Positions 1 through 8,180 are shown, counted from the first letter of the stretch. The stretch: DNA of 64,000 bases from Rhodanobacter sp. Root480 (GCF_001426645.1 NZ_LMEX01000004.1:492-64491); one strand, 5' to 3'. Notes: generated by a model not told the origin, from the sequence alone. Made by a program: numbers and translations.

Positions 1-748
1 TTTCATCGTCGATGACCAGGTCGCCATCGGCGATGCGCGAGGCCATCTTCACCGCGAAATCCGGCTCGCCACCGATGCTCTGCCGGATGCTGCGCATCGA
101 CAACCACACCAGCAGGATCACTAGCAAGGCCACCAGGCCCGCCTTGGCCAGGTTCACCATCAACGAGTGCTGGAACTGCGCGTCGATATCGTCGAAATAG
201 GCACCGGCACCAAAGTGCATGCCCCAGGGCTTGAACAGCTGCGAGTAGGTGATCTTGCCAACGACTTTGCCGGTACTGGGCTTGAGCCAGTCGTACCGGG
301 TGACACCGTGGCCATCACGCAGATCGGCGTCATGCATCGACTGGAACAGCGTATGGCCGTGCGGGTCGGTTTCGTCGCGAACGCTCTTGCCCAGCTTGTC
401 CAGCCATACCGGGTGCAGGGTCAGGACATAGTTGGCATCGAACGCGAACACGTACCCCGCGCCGTCGTCCCACCGCATCTGATGGATCTGGGCCAGCGCG
501 AGGCGCTGCGCCTCCGCCTCGCTGAATTCGCCCTTGCCAGCCCGGTCATGGAAGCTGGTGGCCACCGCAATCGCCGTCTGCACCTCGCTGCGCAGCGTGT
601 TCTGCAGGCCGTTCATCTGCAGCGCGCGACTCTCGAAGGCATTCATCACGGTGAGGCCGATCAATCCTGCGATCACCACCACGACCACGAGCACCACCCG
701 TGCATTGAGGCTCAGGCGGCTGAACGACCAGCGTTTCGGGAACGACAT
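1..748 (-). CDS. Methyl-accepting chemotaxis protein, N-terminal 249 residues (runs off left edge)
   Basis: Transmembrane chemoreceptor. My translation from the ATG at 748 gives a short basic N-terminus, a first membrane helix at about residues 17-34, a periplasmic region of about 160 residues with single-Cache features (DDGAGYVFAFD near 93-103, a later KPWGMHFGAGAYFDDI), a second membrane helix at about 200-216, and the start of a HAMP region with IGGEPDF near 224-230. The signalling domain lies beyond base 1. It is downstream of the second cheA on the same strand after a gap of 157 bp, so it probably feeds that CheA. Cache domains usually bind small organic ligands; the ligand cannot be told from sequence. 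Confidence 0.9.
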   Translation of the reverse strand, partial: MSFPKRWSFSRLSLNARVVLVVVVVIAGLIGLTVMNAFESRALQMNGLQNTLRSEVQTAIAVATSFHDRAGKGEFSEAEAQRLALAQIHQMRWDDGAGYVFAFDANYVLTLHPVWLDKLGKSVRDETDPHGHTLFQSMHDADLRDGHGVTRYDWLKPSTGKVVGKITYSQLFKPWGMHFGAGAYFDDIDAQFQHSLMVNLAKAGLVALLVILLVWLSMRSIRQSIGGEPDFAVKMASRIADGDLVIDDE

Positions 749-845
749 GACACGAACCTCAGAAACAGCAAATAACGCGAAGGAAGGTGCCAGCCGGCCG
801 CATCGCGACCTGCTGACGGTATCGGCGCCGATGCGCCGGGTATCT

Positions 846-857
846 GGAAACGTTTCC
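846..857. promoter_or_regulatory. 12-bp perfect palindrome upstream of the MCP gene
   Basis: GGAAACGTTTCC is a perfect inverted repeat in the gap between the cheA stop and the MCP start, about 100 bp upstream of the MCP ATG. The form resembles operators of LacI/GalR-type repressors, but no such regulator is visible in the window. The call as an operator is inference. Confidence 0.3.
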
Positions 858-905
858 GGCGGTGTGACGGGTATTCCCCGCGCGTCCGCCCTCACCGGTT
901 GAATG

Positions 906-2924
906 TCAGGCTGCTTTCCGGCGCTGCCCCTGGCTCTGGCCGAGCCGTACTACTCCACTTACATCCACGATCAACGCCACCGAGCCATCGCTGAGGATGG
1001 TGGCGCCGGAAATGCCCTGCACGCGCTGGTAATGCGCCTCCAGCGATTTCACCACCGCTTGTTGCTGGCCGAGCAGGTCGTCCACCAGCAGGCCCACGCG
1101 ACGGCCTTCCTCTTCCACCACCACCACGATGCCGTTCTCGATGCTGCTGACGGCATCGGCGCAACCGAATGCCTTGTACAGCCGCATCATCGGCAGGTAC
1201 TCGTCGCGGAACAGGAACACCTCACCACCGCCGGCGATGTTGCGCACCGTATCGGCCTTCAGGCGCAGCGATTCGACGATGGAGATCAACGGCACGATGT
1301 AGCGTTCGTCGCCCACTGCGGTGACCAGGCCGTCGATGATCGCCAACGTCAGCGGCAAGGCGATGGTGAAGGTGCTGCCCTTGCCAGTGACGCTGCGCAC
1401 GCCGACGGTGCCACCCAGATCACGCACGTTGCGGCGGACCACGTCCATGCCGACGCCGCGGCCGGAAAGGTCGGTGGCTTGCGCGGCGGTGGAGAAGCCG
1501 GGCTGGAAAATCAGCTCCGCCACCTCGGCATCGCTCAACTCCTGCCCCGCGGCGATCAGGCCGCGCTGCTGCGCCTTGGCGACGATGGCAGCATGGTTGA
1601 GTCCGGCGCCGTCGTCGCTGATCTGCACCACGATGTTGCCGCCTTCGTGGTACGCATTGAGTTTCAGTGTGCCGGTTTCGGACTTGCCTGCAGCCTTGCG
1701 CTTCTCGGGCGATTCCAGGCCGTGGTCGATCGCGTTGCGCACCAAGTGCACCAGCGGATCGCCGATCTTCTCCAGCACCGTCTTGTCCAGCTCGGTGTTT
1801 TCGCCGTGCAGTTCCAGCCGCACCTGCTTGCCGAGCTTGCGCTCCAGATCGCGCACCAGCCGCGGGAAGCGGTTGAACACCGACGCGATCGACAGCATGC
1901 GGATGCGCATCACGCTTTCCTGCAACTCGCGCGTGTTGCGCTCCAGTTGCACCAGGCCTTCGCGCAGGCGCTCCAGCTGCGACATGTCGAACTTTTCACC
2001 GATGTCGCTGAGCATGGACTGGGTGATCACCAGCTCGCCCATCATGTTGATCAGGGCGTCGACCTTGTCGATGCCCACACGGATCGAGCTGCCTTCACTG
2101 GATGCCACCGCCGTATCGCGAACCGCTCCCTTCGTGGCCGCCGCCGGGACTGGCGCGGCAGCGGGCGCGGCAGGTGCCGACGCTTCGCTGGTCGCCGCCA
2201 CGGGTGCCACATCCAGCGGCTTGATCGCCAGCACGCAGTCGCCGTCGAGCCAGTCGAACACGGCATCCACGTCGGCACGGGCCACGTCGCCATGCAGGCG
2301 CAGCTGCCAGCCGAGGTAGCACGTCGTGGGATCGAAATCGGCCAGTTGCGCCGGTGCGCCATCGACCAGGAAAGCACGCAGCACTTCGAGCCGACCGAGC
2401 TGTTGCAGCTCGCGGAATACGCGCAGCGGCTCGTTGCCCGTCTGCAGCAGGTGCGGCAGCGCGGAGAAGTCGATATCCCAGCCGGTGACCACCGCCTTGG
2501 GCGCCGCCGCGGCAACCACCGCCACCGCAGTCTCGCCACTGACCAGGCGCACCAGTTCGCCGCGCAAGGCTTCGCTCTCAGCGTTGGCCACGGGCTGGCC
2601 GCTGCGCGAGCGCGCCAGCATGCCGCGCAGGCAATCGACCGAGCGCAGCAGCAGGTCGATCAATTCGGTATCAATGCTGCGGCGTTCGCTGCGTACCTCT
2701 TCCAGCAGCGATTCGGCCACGTGGGTGAACGCCGCCACGTCGGTGAAACCGAACGTGGCGGCGCCGCCCTTGATGGAATGGGCGGCACGAAAGATGGTGT
2801 GCACCAGTTCGCCGTCGGTCGAGCCCGAATCCAGCGCCAGCAACGCCGCTTCCATCGCGTCGAGCCCTTCAAGACTCTCCTCGAAAAAGGTCTTGTGGAA
2901 CTGTGTCAGGTCGACCGAACTCAT
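906..2924 (-). CDS. cheA: Chemotaxis histidine kinase CheA (second chemosensory set)
   Basis: 672-residue CheA. Residues 1-100 form the Hpt domain with the phosphorylated His at about H49 (AAHSIKGGA). A linker of about 190 residues with an Ala/Pro-rich end follows, then the dimerisation helices, an ATPase core with N box HLVRNAIDHGLE, SDDGAGL and SGRGVGMDVV, and a CheW-like regulatory domain at the C-terminus. The ATG at 2924 is preferred over the longer in-frame extension because the family motif MSSVDLTQFHKTFFEES begins there. It lies 4 bp after cheY and is co-transcribed with STAS and cheY. This is distinct from the cheA at 8187-10094, so the cell has at least two CheA kinases. Confidence 0.96.
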   Translation of the reverse strand: MSSVDLTQFHKTFFEESLEGLDAMEAALLALDSGSTDGELVHTIFRAAHSIKGGAATFGFTDVAAFTHVAESLLEEVRSERRSIDTELIDLLLRSVDCLRGMLARSRSGQPVANAESEALRGELVRLVSGETAVAVVAAAAPKAVVTGWDIDFSALPHLLQTGNEPLRVFRELQQLGRLEVLRAFLVDGAPAQLADFDPTTCYLGWQLRLHGDVARADVDAVFDWLDGDCVLAIKPLDVAPVAATSEASAPAAPAAAPVPAAATKGAVRDTAVASSEGSSIRVGIDKVDALINMMGELVITQSMLSDIGEKFDMSQLERLREGLVQLERNTRELQESVMRIRMLSIASVFNRFPRLVRDLERKLGKQVRLELHGENTELDKTVLEKIGDPLVHLVRNAIDHGLESPEKRKAAGKSETGTLKLNAYHEGGNIVVQISDDGAGLNHAAIVAKAQQRGLIAAGQELSDAEVAELIFQPGFSTAAQATDLSGRGVGMDVVRRNVRDLGGTVGVRSVTGKGSTFTIALPLTLAIIDGLVTAVGDERYIVPLISIVESLRLKADTVRNIAGGGEVFLFRDEYLPMMRLYKAFGCADAVSSIENGIVVVVEEEGRRVGLLVDDLLGQQQAVVKSLEAHYQRVQGISGATILSDGSVALIVDVSGVVRLGQSQGQRRKAA

Positions 2925-2928
2925 CGTT

Positions 2929-3291
2929 TCAGCCCAGCACGCGCTTGACGGTAGCCAGCAGCTGTTCGGGATCGAACGGCTTGACCAGCCAGCCGGTGGC
3001 ACCGGCGGCCTTGCCTTCCATCTTCTTCTCGGTATGCGATTCGGTGGTCAGCATCAGGATCGGCACGCCCTTGTAGGCGTCCATCGCACGCAGCTCGCGC
3101 ACCATCGCGATGCCGTCCATCACCGGCATGTTCACGTCGGCCAGCACCAGGTCGAAACTGGAGCCACGCGCCACGTCCAGCGCCAGCTGGCCGTTTTCGG
3201 CTTCGGCCACTTCATGGCCGGCGCCACGCAGGGTGAAAGCCACCATGCCGCGCATCGAAGCCGAATCGTCTACCGCGAGAATCTTTGCCAT
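2929..3291 (-). CDS. cheY: CheY-like single-domain response regulator
   Basis: 120 residues, a stand-alone receiver. The acidic pair D8/D9, the phospho-acceptor D52 in LADVNMPVMDG, the Thr at T82 (LMLTTES) and the Lys at K104 (WLVKPF) are all present, so it should be phosphorylated normally. It sits between the STAS gene and cheA, 4 bp from cheA, and is presumably the output of that kinase. It differs clearly from the CheY at 10748-11143, which is next to cheZ and is the better candidate for the flagellar switch ligand. Confidence 0.93.
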   Translation of the reverse strand: MAKILAVDDSASMRGMVAFTLRGAGHEVAEAENGQLALDVARGSSFDLVLADVNMPVMDGIAMVRELRAMDAYKGVPILMLTTESHTEKKMEGKAAGATGWLVKPFDPEQLLATVKRVLG

Positions 3292-3305
3292 GCTGCTACC
3301 TCGGT

Positions 3306-3686
3306 TCAGGCCAGCTCGGGGGCTGGCATTTTCAAAGTCTGTGTCAGGCCGAGCACCTCGGCCGCTTCAGTCAGGACGGTGCTGGCCGATTGCCAGCTGG
3401 GCGCGCGCTGGCGTGCATCGAGCTCGCGCTGGAACACCACCAGCAACTGCAGCGCAGCGGTATCCACACGCTCCACCGCAGCGCCGTCCAGCACGATGGC
3501 GTCATGGTCCAGCGCGTCGATCAGTTGCTGCTTGAACGCGGCCTGGGCCGCGATGCGGAAATCCGCCGGCAGTGCCAGGGTCAACGGCGCGGCAACCTCG
3601 TCTGCCACCTCGACCGCCGGCGCTTCGGGAGCACCCGGATTGGCGGCGCCGCCCTGCCCTTTCTGCCTTGTCCGCTTGCCAGCCAT
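3306..3686 (-). CDS. STAS-domain (anti-anti-sigma factor-like) protein heading the second cheY-cheA operon
   Basis: 126 residues. After a basic, Pro/Ala-rich N-terminus of about 35 residues there is a STAS-like fold (about 38-120) with the core segment HDAIVLDGAAVERVDTAALQ. The position of the regulatory Ser of SpoIIAA-type proteins holds Thr (T76 in VDTAAL). It precedes cheY by 14 bp and cheA by one more gene. STAS proteins in this position are common in che2-type clusters, but their partner is generally unknown. A FliA-type promoter lies about 35 bp upstream of the start. Confidence 0.8.
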   Translation of the reverse strand: MAGKRTRQKGQGGAANPGAPEAPAVEVADEVAAPLTLALPADFRIAAQAAFKQQLIDALDHDAIVLDGAAVERVDTAALQLLVVFQRELDARQRAPSWQSASTVLTEAAEVLGLTQTLKMPAPELA

Positions 3687-3721
3687 GTCGAACCGCCCGC
3701 TCTTCCGTATCGATGTTTGGC

Positions 3722-3748
3722 TTATCGGCGGTGGCGGCGATCGCTTGA
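3722..3748 (-). promoter_or_regulatory. FliA (sigma28) promoter of STAS-cheY-cheA
   Basis: On the minus strand: TCAAGCGA - 11 bp - GCCGATAA. The -10 element is a perfect match to the GCCGATAA consensus, and the -35 carries the conserved TCAAG core. The STAS gene starts 36 bp downstream. This places the second chemosensory operon in the late flagellar class. Confidence 0.8.
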
Positions 3749-3784
3749 GCGCCAATGAGTGCGCTCCGTCACAATAAATCGAGC

Positions 3785-3811
3785 TCAAGTTTCCCCGGAG
3801 GTGGCCGATGC
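3785..3811 (+). promoter_or_regulatory. Candidate FliA promoter overlapping the RBS and start codon of the fliK-like gene
   Basis: TCAAGTTT - 11 bp - GCCGATGC on the plus strand, with the spacing of the other FliA sites in the window. The -35 is nearly identical to that of flgM. The -10 ends on the proposed ATG at 3808, so a transcript would begin inside the ORF. See the finding on this site. Confidence 0.45.
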
Positions 3812-5004
3812 CCTTCGAGACGACTCCATCCGAATGCCGTCCGCCACTGCCAGGACTTCTCTTGATCATCCAGCCCACCAGCCTTGCCGCGCTCACATGG
3901 GCCGGCGCCGCCGCCGGTACCACCGCGCAAAGCTGGCGCATCGGCACCGTGCTGTCGGCGCGGCCGCTTGGCGTGGATCCGCAGGGGCTGCTGGTGATGC
4001 AGGTAGGCGCCGCGACCGTGCAGGCGGATGTGCCGAGCGGCCAGCTGCCGCCGCAATTCCAGGTACGGGTATTGAGCCTCGGGGCACAGCCCCAGCTCGA
4101 AATATTGTCATCCCAACCGACCGCCGACCCCGCCGTCCAACGTGCGCTGCGCGAGCGGCTGCCACAGCAGAATGGCTACGCACCGCTGCTGGCCACGCTG
4201 GGCGCACTGGCGCAGCGGCCCGTGGTGCGCCAGTTGCCGCCGGCCCTGCGCACGGCGCTGGCCTTGCTTGAACAATCCGTCCGCACGCCGGCGGACGTTA
4301 CCCGCGGCGAAGGCCTGCGCGAGGCGATCAACCAGAGCGGGCTGTTCTTCGAATCGCGGCTGGCGCAACCGCAGGGCAACCATCCGGCGCTGGCCCAGGA
4401 TGACTGGAAAGGTGCCTTGCTGCGCCTGGCCGGCCTGCTCGACCAGCGCGCGGCCGCACCGCCCGCACCCAACCGCAGCGACACCGCGCCGCCGCTGCTG
4501 CAACGCGGCGTCCAGGCACAACCCCGGCTGCCGTTGCCGCAGCTTGCCGTCGACAACGATGTCGAGCCACTGATCAACCGGCTGCACGGCGACGTCAAGG
4601 CCGCGCTGGCGCGGGTGGAAGTGGCGCAACTGGACGCCGGCCCGCTGCCCGCCTGGATGATCGAGATTCCGCTGGAGGGCAAGGACGGCCGCGACGTGCT
4701 GCAGGTGCAACTGGAGTTCGTCAACGACGCCGCCGAAGGCAGCCAGGGCTGGACCCTGGGCTTCGCGCTGGACCTGCCGGCGCTGGGCCCGGTGCAGGGC
4801 GAACTGCAGTTGCGCGAACCGCGCCTGTCGGTACGACTGTGGGCCGAACACGCGGAAACCGCGCACAAGCTGGAACGCCAGTTCACGCCGTTGAAGCAGC
4901 GCCTGGCCGCCTGCGGCGTATTGCTGGATCAGCTCAGTTGCCAGGTGGGCATGCCGCAACCACCCGGTCGGCACAGCGCCCTGCTGCTGCAGGCCACCGC
5001 ATGA
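3808..5004 (+). CDS. FliK-like hook-length control paralogue
   Basis: 398 residues, Ala/Gln/Leu-rich. The N-terminal half is low-complexity and without motifs. The C-terminal 120 residues (from about 250) resemble the FliK C-terminal Flg_hook domain (alternating strands GELQLREPRLSVRLWAEH, then a helix ending in LAACGVLLDQLSCQVG). The ATG at 3808 has a strong CCGGAGGT 7 bp upstream. The stop overlaps the next start by 4 bp (ATGA), tying it to the FlhB-C-like gene, the natural partner of a FliK-type ruler. A true fliK is at 22265-23353, so this is a second FliK-domain protein; its role is not known. A TTG start near 3861 with AGGA before it is an alternative. Confidence 0.8.
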   Translation: MPFETTPSECRPPLPGLLLIIQPTSLAALTWAGAAAGTTAQSWRIGTVLSARPLGVDPQGLLVMQVGAATVQADVPSGQLPPQFQVRVLSLGAQPQLEILSSQPTADPAVQRALRERLPQQNGYAPLLATLGALAQRPVVRQLPPALRTALALLEQSVRTPADVTRGEGLREAINQSGLFFESRLAQPQGNHPALAQDDWKGALLRLAGLLDQRAAAPPAPNRSDTAPPLLQRGVQAQPRLPLPQLAVDNDVEPLINRLHGDVKAALARVEVAQLDAGPLPAWMIEIPLEGKDGRDVLQVQLEFVNDAAEGSQGWTLGFALDLPALGPVQGELQLREPRLSVRLWAEHAETAHKLERQFTPLKQRLAACGVLLDQLSCQVGMPQPPGRHSALLLQATA

Positions 5005-5258
5005 ACACGCCGTTGCCGCCGCCACAGCGCAAGGTCAGCCTGCGCCTGGGCAACAGCGCGAGCGAAACCAGGGCGATGCCGCCCGAATCGCTGGAAACGC
5101 TGCTCGCCCGCGCCCGCATGCTGGGCCTGCCCGTTCACCACGACCCGCAGATCGCGGCCCTGCTGGCCGCCCTGCGCATGCGCGACGACGTACCGACGCT
5201 GCTCTACGCCTCCGCTGCTTCAGTACTCGCCGCGGTCTACGACGCCGCCGAGGAATAG
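5001..5258 (+). CDS. Small FlhB C-terminal-domain homologue (export-switch-like, FhlB/YlqH type)
   Basis: 85 residues. It corresponds to the cytoplasmic C-terminal part of FlhB, the substrate-specificity switch of the flagellar export gate, without the membrane helices: RARMLGLPVHHDPQIAALLAALRM matches the family segment after the NPTH loop. The NPTH motif itself is absent, so no self-cleavage is expected. It overlaps the preceding fliK-like gene by 4 bp. In other bacteria such proteins can partly replace the FlhB C-terminus; its role here is inferred. Confidence 0.82.
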   Translation: MNTPLPPPQRKVSLRLGNSASETRAMPPESLETLLARARMLGLPVHHDPQIAALLAALRMRDDVPTLLYASAASVLAAVYDAAEE

Positions 5259-5278
5259 CTCACCCGGCCGCGACTTTT

Positions 5279-5377
5279 GCAGGAGCGCACCCTGCGGGCG
5301 ATGCTTTTGCGAATCCCGGCTTTCAACAGACGAATGTCTGGTCATCCCGAATCCCGCAAAGAGCTCGCGCACAGGGA
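5279..5377. repeat. REP-like inverted repeat in a convergent gap
   Basis: GCAGGAGCGCACCCTGCGGG on the left and GCGCACAGGGAACGCTCCTA on the right are inverted arms of the TGTAGGAGCGC repeat family. The region lies between two convergent genes (stops at 5258 and 5402), where such hairpins can act as bidirectional terminators or protect mRNA ends. Confidence 0.6.
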
Positions 5378-5401
5378 ACGCTCCTACCGGCGGGACCTGC
5401 C

Positions 5402-5791
5402 TCAGTGACCGGCGGTCTGCATTTGCCGGATCAGCAGGGCTTCGGCGTGGGTGACGCCGCAGCGCGCCACCAGTTCGTCGACGTCGGCGCCTTGCCGGGC
5501 CAGTTGCTGTGCCAATTCGTACGAGCCGGTGCTTTGCGGCGCCACGGGCTGCTTCTGTTCCAGCAGGCCCATGCGTCGCTCCATCCGGCCCAGCGCCGTA
5601 ACCAGCATCGATGTCGGCACGTCGGTGTGGCCGATGTGCGCCAGCTGTTGCGACAGCGTGGCGATGTCCTGGCGCATGGGCTCAAGCTGCTGCTGCAACT
5701 GGCGCACCTCGCGCCTTGCCAGCACCAGCAGCGCGCACTGGATCACCGCCAACACCAGCAGTACGACGACGGCGATCTCAAGCAGCATCAT
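5402..5791 (-). CDS. DUF2802 membrane-anchored protein
   Basis: 129 residues. One N-terminal membrane helix (about 4-24, LLEIAVVVLLVLAVIQCALL) is followed by a coiled coil (RREVRQLQQQLEPMRQDIATL) and a C-terminal helix-turn region (ARQGADVDELVARCGVTHAEALL), the usual DUF2802 pattern. The ATG pair at 5791/5788 begins at the helix. The start overlaps the end of cheW by 14 bp, so it is the last gene of the fliA-che-mot operon. DUF2802 genes often end this operon in gammaproteobacteria; the function is unknown. Confidence 0.8.
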   Translation of the reverse strand: MMLLEIAVVVLLVLAVIQCALLVLARREVRQLQQQLEPMRQDIATLSQQLAHIGHTDVPTSMLVTALGRMERRMGLLEQKQPVAPQSTGSYELAQQLARQGADVDELVARCGVTHAEALLIRQMQTAGH

Positions 5792-6257
5792 CGCTCTCCC
5801 CGCTGAGCCGGCACAGGCGACGCACGTCGAGCAGGGCCACGAAGCCGCCCTGCCAGTTGAGGATGCCGCTGACCGGGTCATCATGGCGGCTGGCGCGATC
5901 GGGCGGCGGCGGTGCGATCTCGGTGCCGTCGGTGTTCAGCAATTCGCCCACCTCATCGACCCGCAGGCCAACCTGATGGCTGCCGTGCGACAGCATCACC
6001 ACGCGCACTTGCGCCGGATCGGCGGCGGGCGAAGCGGGAAGGCCCAGCCGCAGGCGGCCATCGAGCACCGGCACGATGCGCCCGCGCAGATGCCGGATAC
6101 CCAGCAGATCGGGTGCGGAACCGGGCACCGGGGTCAGTTCACCGGCCCGGATCACCTCGCTCACCTCGACCAGCGGCGCCGCGTACAGCTGGCTGCCGAT
6201 CTGGAACGACAGCCAATGCCCGGAGTTCGGTTCGGACGTGGTGGCAACGGCATTCAT
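5778..6257 (-). CDS. cheW: Chemotaxis coupling protein CheW
   Basis: 159 residues, one CheW domain over nearly the full length: SFQIGSQLYAAPLVEVSEVI, then LLGIRHLRGRIVPVLDGRLRL, VGLRVDEVGELL, and the final SGILNWQGGFVALLDVRRL. It couples MCPs to CheA in arrays. The start at 6257 follows a gap of 28 bp from motD. It shares the operon with the flagellar cheA, so it most likely serves that kinase. Confidence 0.93.
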   Translation of the reverse strand: MNAVATTSEPNSGHWLSFQIGSQLYAAPLVEVSEVIRAGELTPVPGSAPDLLGIRHLRGRIVPVLDGRLRLGLPASPAADPAQVRVVMLSHGSHQVGLRVDEVGELLNTDGTEIAPPPPDRASRHDDPVSGILNWQGGFVALLDVRRLCRLSGESDDAA

Positions 6258-6285
6258 GCGTGTACTCCAGCGTTGCGGGACGCCA

Positions 6286-7443
6286 TCAATGAAGAGGTGC
6301 AGCCGGTGGATTGCGCCGCGGTGCCCCGCCCATCGGGGCGGCGCTGGCCGTGGGCACCCGCACCCCGGCCGCCGTCGGTGCCGGCACCACCGTGTCTGCG
6401 GCGCCTCCAGCGGACGGGGTTTCGACGGCGGTCGCAACCACCACCTGGCGCAGTGTAGGGCCAGCGGCCTGCGCCGCGGGGACTTCGCCGTCGGCCGCCG
6501 CGTCGCTGGCGGCGGTGACGCGTGCCGTGGGCAGCTCGCCGGGTATCGCGGAGGCGGCCATGACAACGCTTGGCTCGTCAGCGTGGGCGGCTTCGAGTTT
6601 GGGCGAATCGGTGTAGAACCGGCTCGGCGCATTGTGATCACTCAAGACCACCACCAGCACGCGCCGGTTGAGGTTGCGCCCCTCCGGCGTGCTGTTGTCG
6701 GCCGCCGGGCGCACCTCGCCCCAGCCGATGATGCCCAACCGGTCGGGATTGACGCCGTGCTCGGAAAACAGCCGCGCGACGGTGGCGGCACGCGCCGCCG
6801 ACAGCTCCCAGTTGGAGGGATAGAGCATGGTGCGGATGGGCACGTCGTCGGTGTAGCCCTCCACCCGCAACGGGTTGGCGAACGGCGCGAGGATCCCCGA
6901 CAGGCTGCGCAGGATCGCGCTGGCCGAGGGCGCGAGTTCGGCCACGCCGCTGGGAAACAGGATGTCGGTGCGGATCTCGATTTCCAGCCAGTCCTCGGTG
7001 CGACGCAGCACCACCTGCTGCTTGTCGATCAACGGCTGCAACGCCTTCTGCACCTGCTCGGCGATGTCTTTCAGGTTTTCCTGCGCGGTGGCCTGCTTGA
7101 AACCCGCATGCGCGCCACGGCCCTCGCCGTGCATCGGCACCGGATGGGGCGGAATGGGCACCGCGATCGGCACGATCGACGAACCGGGCTGGCCGGCGGG
7201 CGCCGCGATGGCCGGCTGGATATTGTGCGGGCGCACCTTGGTCGAGGGCATCGGCGCGATCACGTGACTGGAGCCGTTGAACGCCTCCACGATCGACTCG
7301 GACATCACCCGGTACTTGCCCTCGTTGACCACCGAGACGGCATACATCACCACGAAGAACGCCAGCAGCAACGTCATCAGGTCGGCATAGGGGATCGCCC
7401 ACGCCTCGTGATTCATGTGCTCCTCGTGGTGCTTCCTTCTCAC
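6286..7443 (-). CDS. motD: Flagellar stator protein MotD (MotB family)
   Basis: 385 residues. It starts with GTG at 7443, overlapping the motC stop by 4 bp. The N-terminal plug/membrane segment EAWAIPYADLMTLLLAFFVV carries the proton-carrying Asp at D21. The periplasmic OmpA-like peptidoglycan-binding domain runs from about 190 to 285 (VEGYTDDVPI, NWELSAARAATVARLF, GWGEVRPAADN, NRRVLVVVL). A C-terminal tail of about 100 residues rich in Ala, Thr and Pro is longer than in typical MotB. It pairs with MotC as a peptidoglycan-anchored stator. A second pair, motA/motB, would be outside the window if present. Confidence 0.92.
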   Translation of the reverse strand: MRRKHHEEHMNHEAWAIPYADLMTLLLAFFVVMYAVSVVNEGKYRVMSESIVEAFNGSSHVIAPMPSTKVRPHNIQPAIAAPAGQPGSSIVPIAVPIPPHPVPMHGEGRGAHAGFKQATAQENLKDIAEQVQKALQPLIDKQQVVLRRTEDWLEIEIRTDILFPSGVAELAPSASAILRSLSGILAPFANPLRVEGYTDDVPIRTMLYPSNWELSAARAATVARLFSEHGVNPDRLGIIGWGEVRPAADNSTPEGRNLNRRVLVVVLSDHNAPSRFYTDSPKLEAAHADEPSVVMAASAIPGELPTARVTAASDAAADGEVPAAQAAGPTLRQVVVATAVETPSAGGAADTVVPAPTAAGVRVPTASAAPMGGAPRRNPPAAPLH

Positions 7444-8180
7444 GGCAGGTAGCCCTGCAGCCGCGCCTCGATCTGCCGCGGGTTGTCGCCCTGGGCGATG
7501 GACACCAGGCCTTCGATGAGGATCTCGCGCATCTGCGACTGCTTGTTGATCAGGCTCTTCAGCCGCGCGGACATCGGCAGCATGAACATGTTGGCCAGCG
7601 CCACGCCGTAGATCGTGGCCACGAACGCCGCGGCAATGCCGTGGCCCAGCTTGCTTGGGTCGGCCAGGTTCTGCATCACCGCCATCAGGCCCATCACCGC
7701 GCCGATGATGCCCAGCGTGGGCGAATAGATGCCGGCGTTCTCGTATACCTTGGCGCCGGCCAGGTCGACGGCCTCGCGCGTCTGCAGGTCGACCTCGAGC
7801 ACGCTGCGGATCGCCTCCGGCTCACCACCGTCGACGAGCAGTTGCAGGCCCTTGCTGATGAAGCTATCGGACTCGGCCTCGATCTGCGGCTCCAGCCCCA
7901 GCAGACCCTGCCGGCGCGATATTTCGCTCCAGCCGATGATGCGGCTGATCAGGTCGCCGGGCTGATGCCGCGGCGGCTTGTAAACCATCGACATCATCTT
8001 CAACGCATGCTTCAGCACCTTGCCCTGGTTCTGCACCAGCAGCGCCGCGAGGGTGCCGAAAAACACGATCACGAACGCCGCAGGGTTCCACAATGCCGCC
8101 ACCGTGGACCCCTTCAGCACCGTGCCGAGGATGATCACGACGAAGCCAAGAATTGTGCCTATCAGGCTGACCATATCCAT
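7440..8180 (-). CDS. motC: Flagellar stator protein MotC (MotA family)
   Basis: 246 residues with four membrane helices (about 4-22, 32-50, 150-170, 182-203). The conserved segment YSPTLGIIGAVMGLM includes P154, equivalent to the Pro that shapes the MotA proton path. The cytoplasmic loop has the charged residues expected to contact FliG. The ATG at 8180 is 6 bp after cheA. MotC and MotD form a proton-driven stator unit. Confidence 0.94.
   Translation of the reverse strand: MDMVSLIGTILGFVVIILGTVLKGSTVAALWNPAAFVIVFFGTLAALLVQNQGKVLKHALKMMSMVYKPPRHQPGDLISRIIGWSEISRRQGLLGLEPQIEAESDSFISKGLQLLVDGGEPEAIRSVLEVDLQTREAVDLAGAKVYENAGIYSPTLGIIGAVMGLMAVMQNLADPSKLGHGIAAAFVATIYGVALANMFMLPMSARLKSLINKQSQMREILIEGLVSIAQGDNPRQIEARLQGYLP

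Noticed and set aside
773-794. Sigma54-like sequence upstream of the MCP gene
   Set aside because: TGGCACC is present, but the spacing between GG and GC is 11 bp rather than 10, which normally abolishes function.
819-846. FliA-like -10 (GCCGATAC) upstream of the MCP gene
   Set aside because: The sequence 11 bp upstream (AGATACCC) does not resemble a FliA -35.
903-2948. 681-codon plus-strand ORF opposite cheA
   Set aside because: Antisense shadow of a GC-rich gene; the protein is His/Gln/Arg-rich without motifs, and the minus strand encodes a clear CheA.
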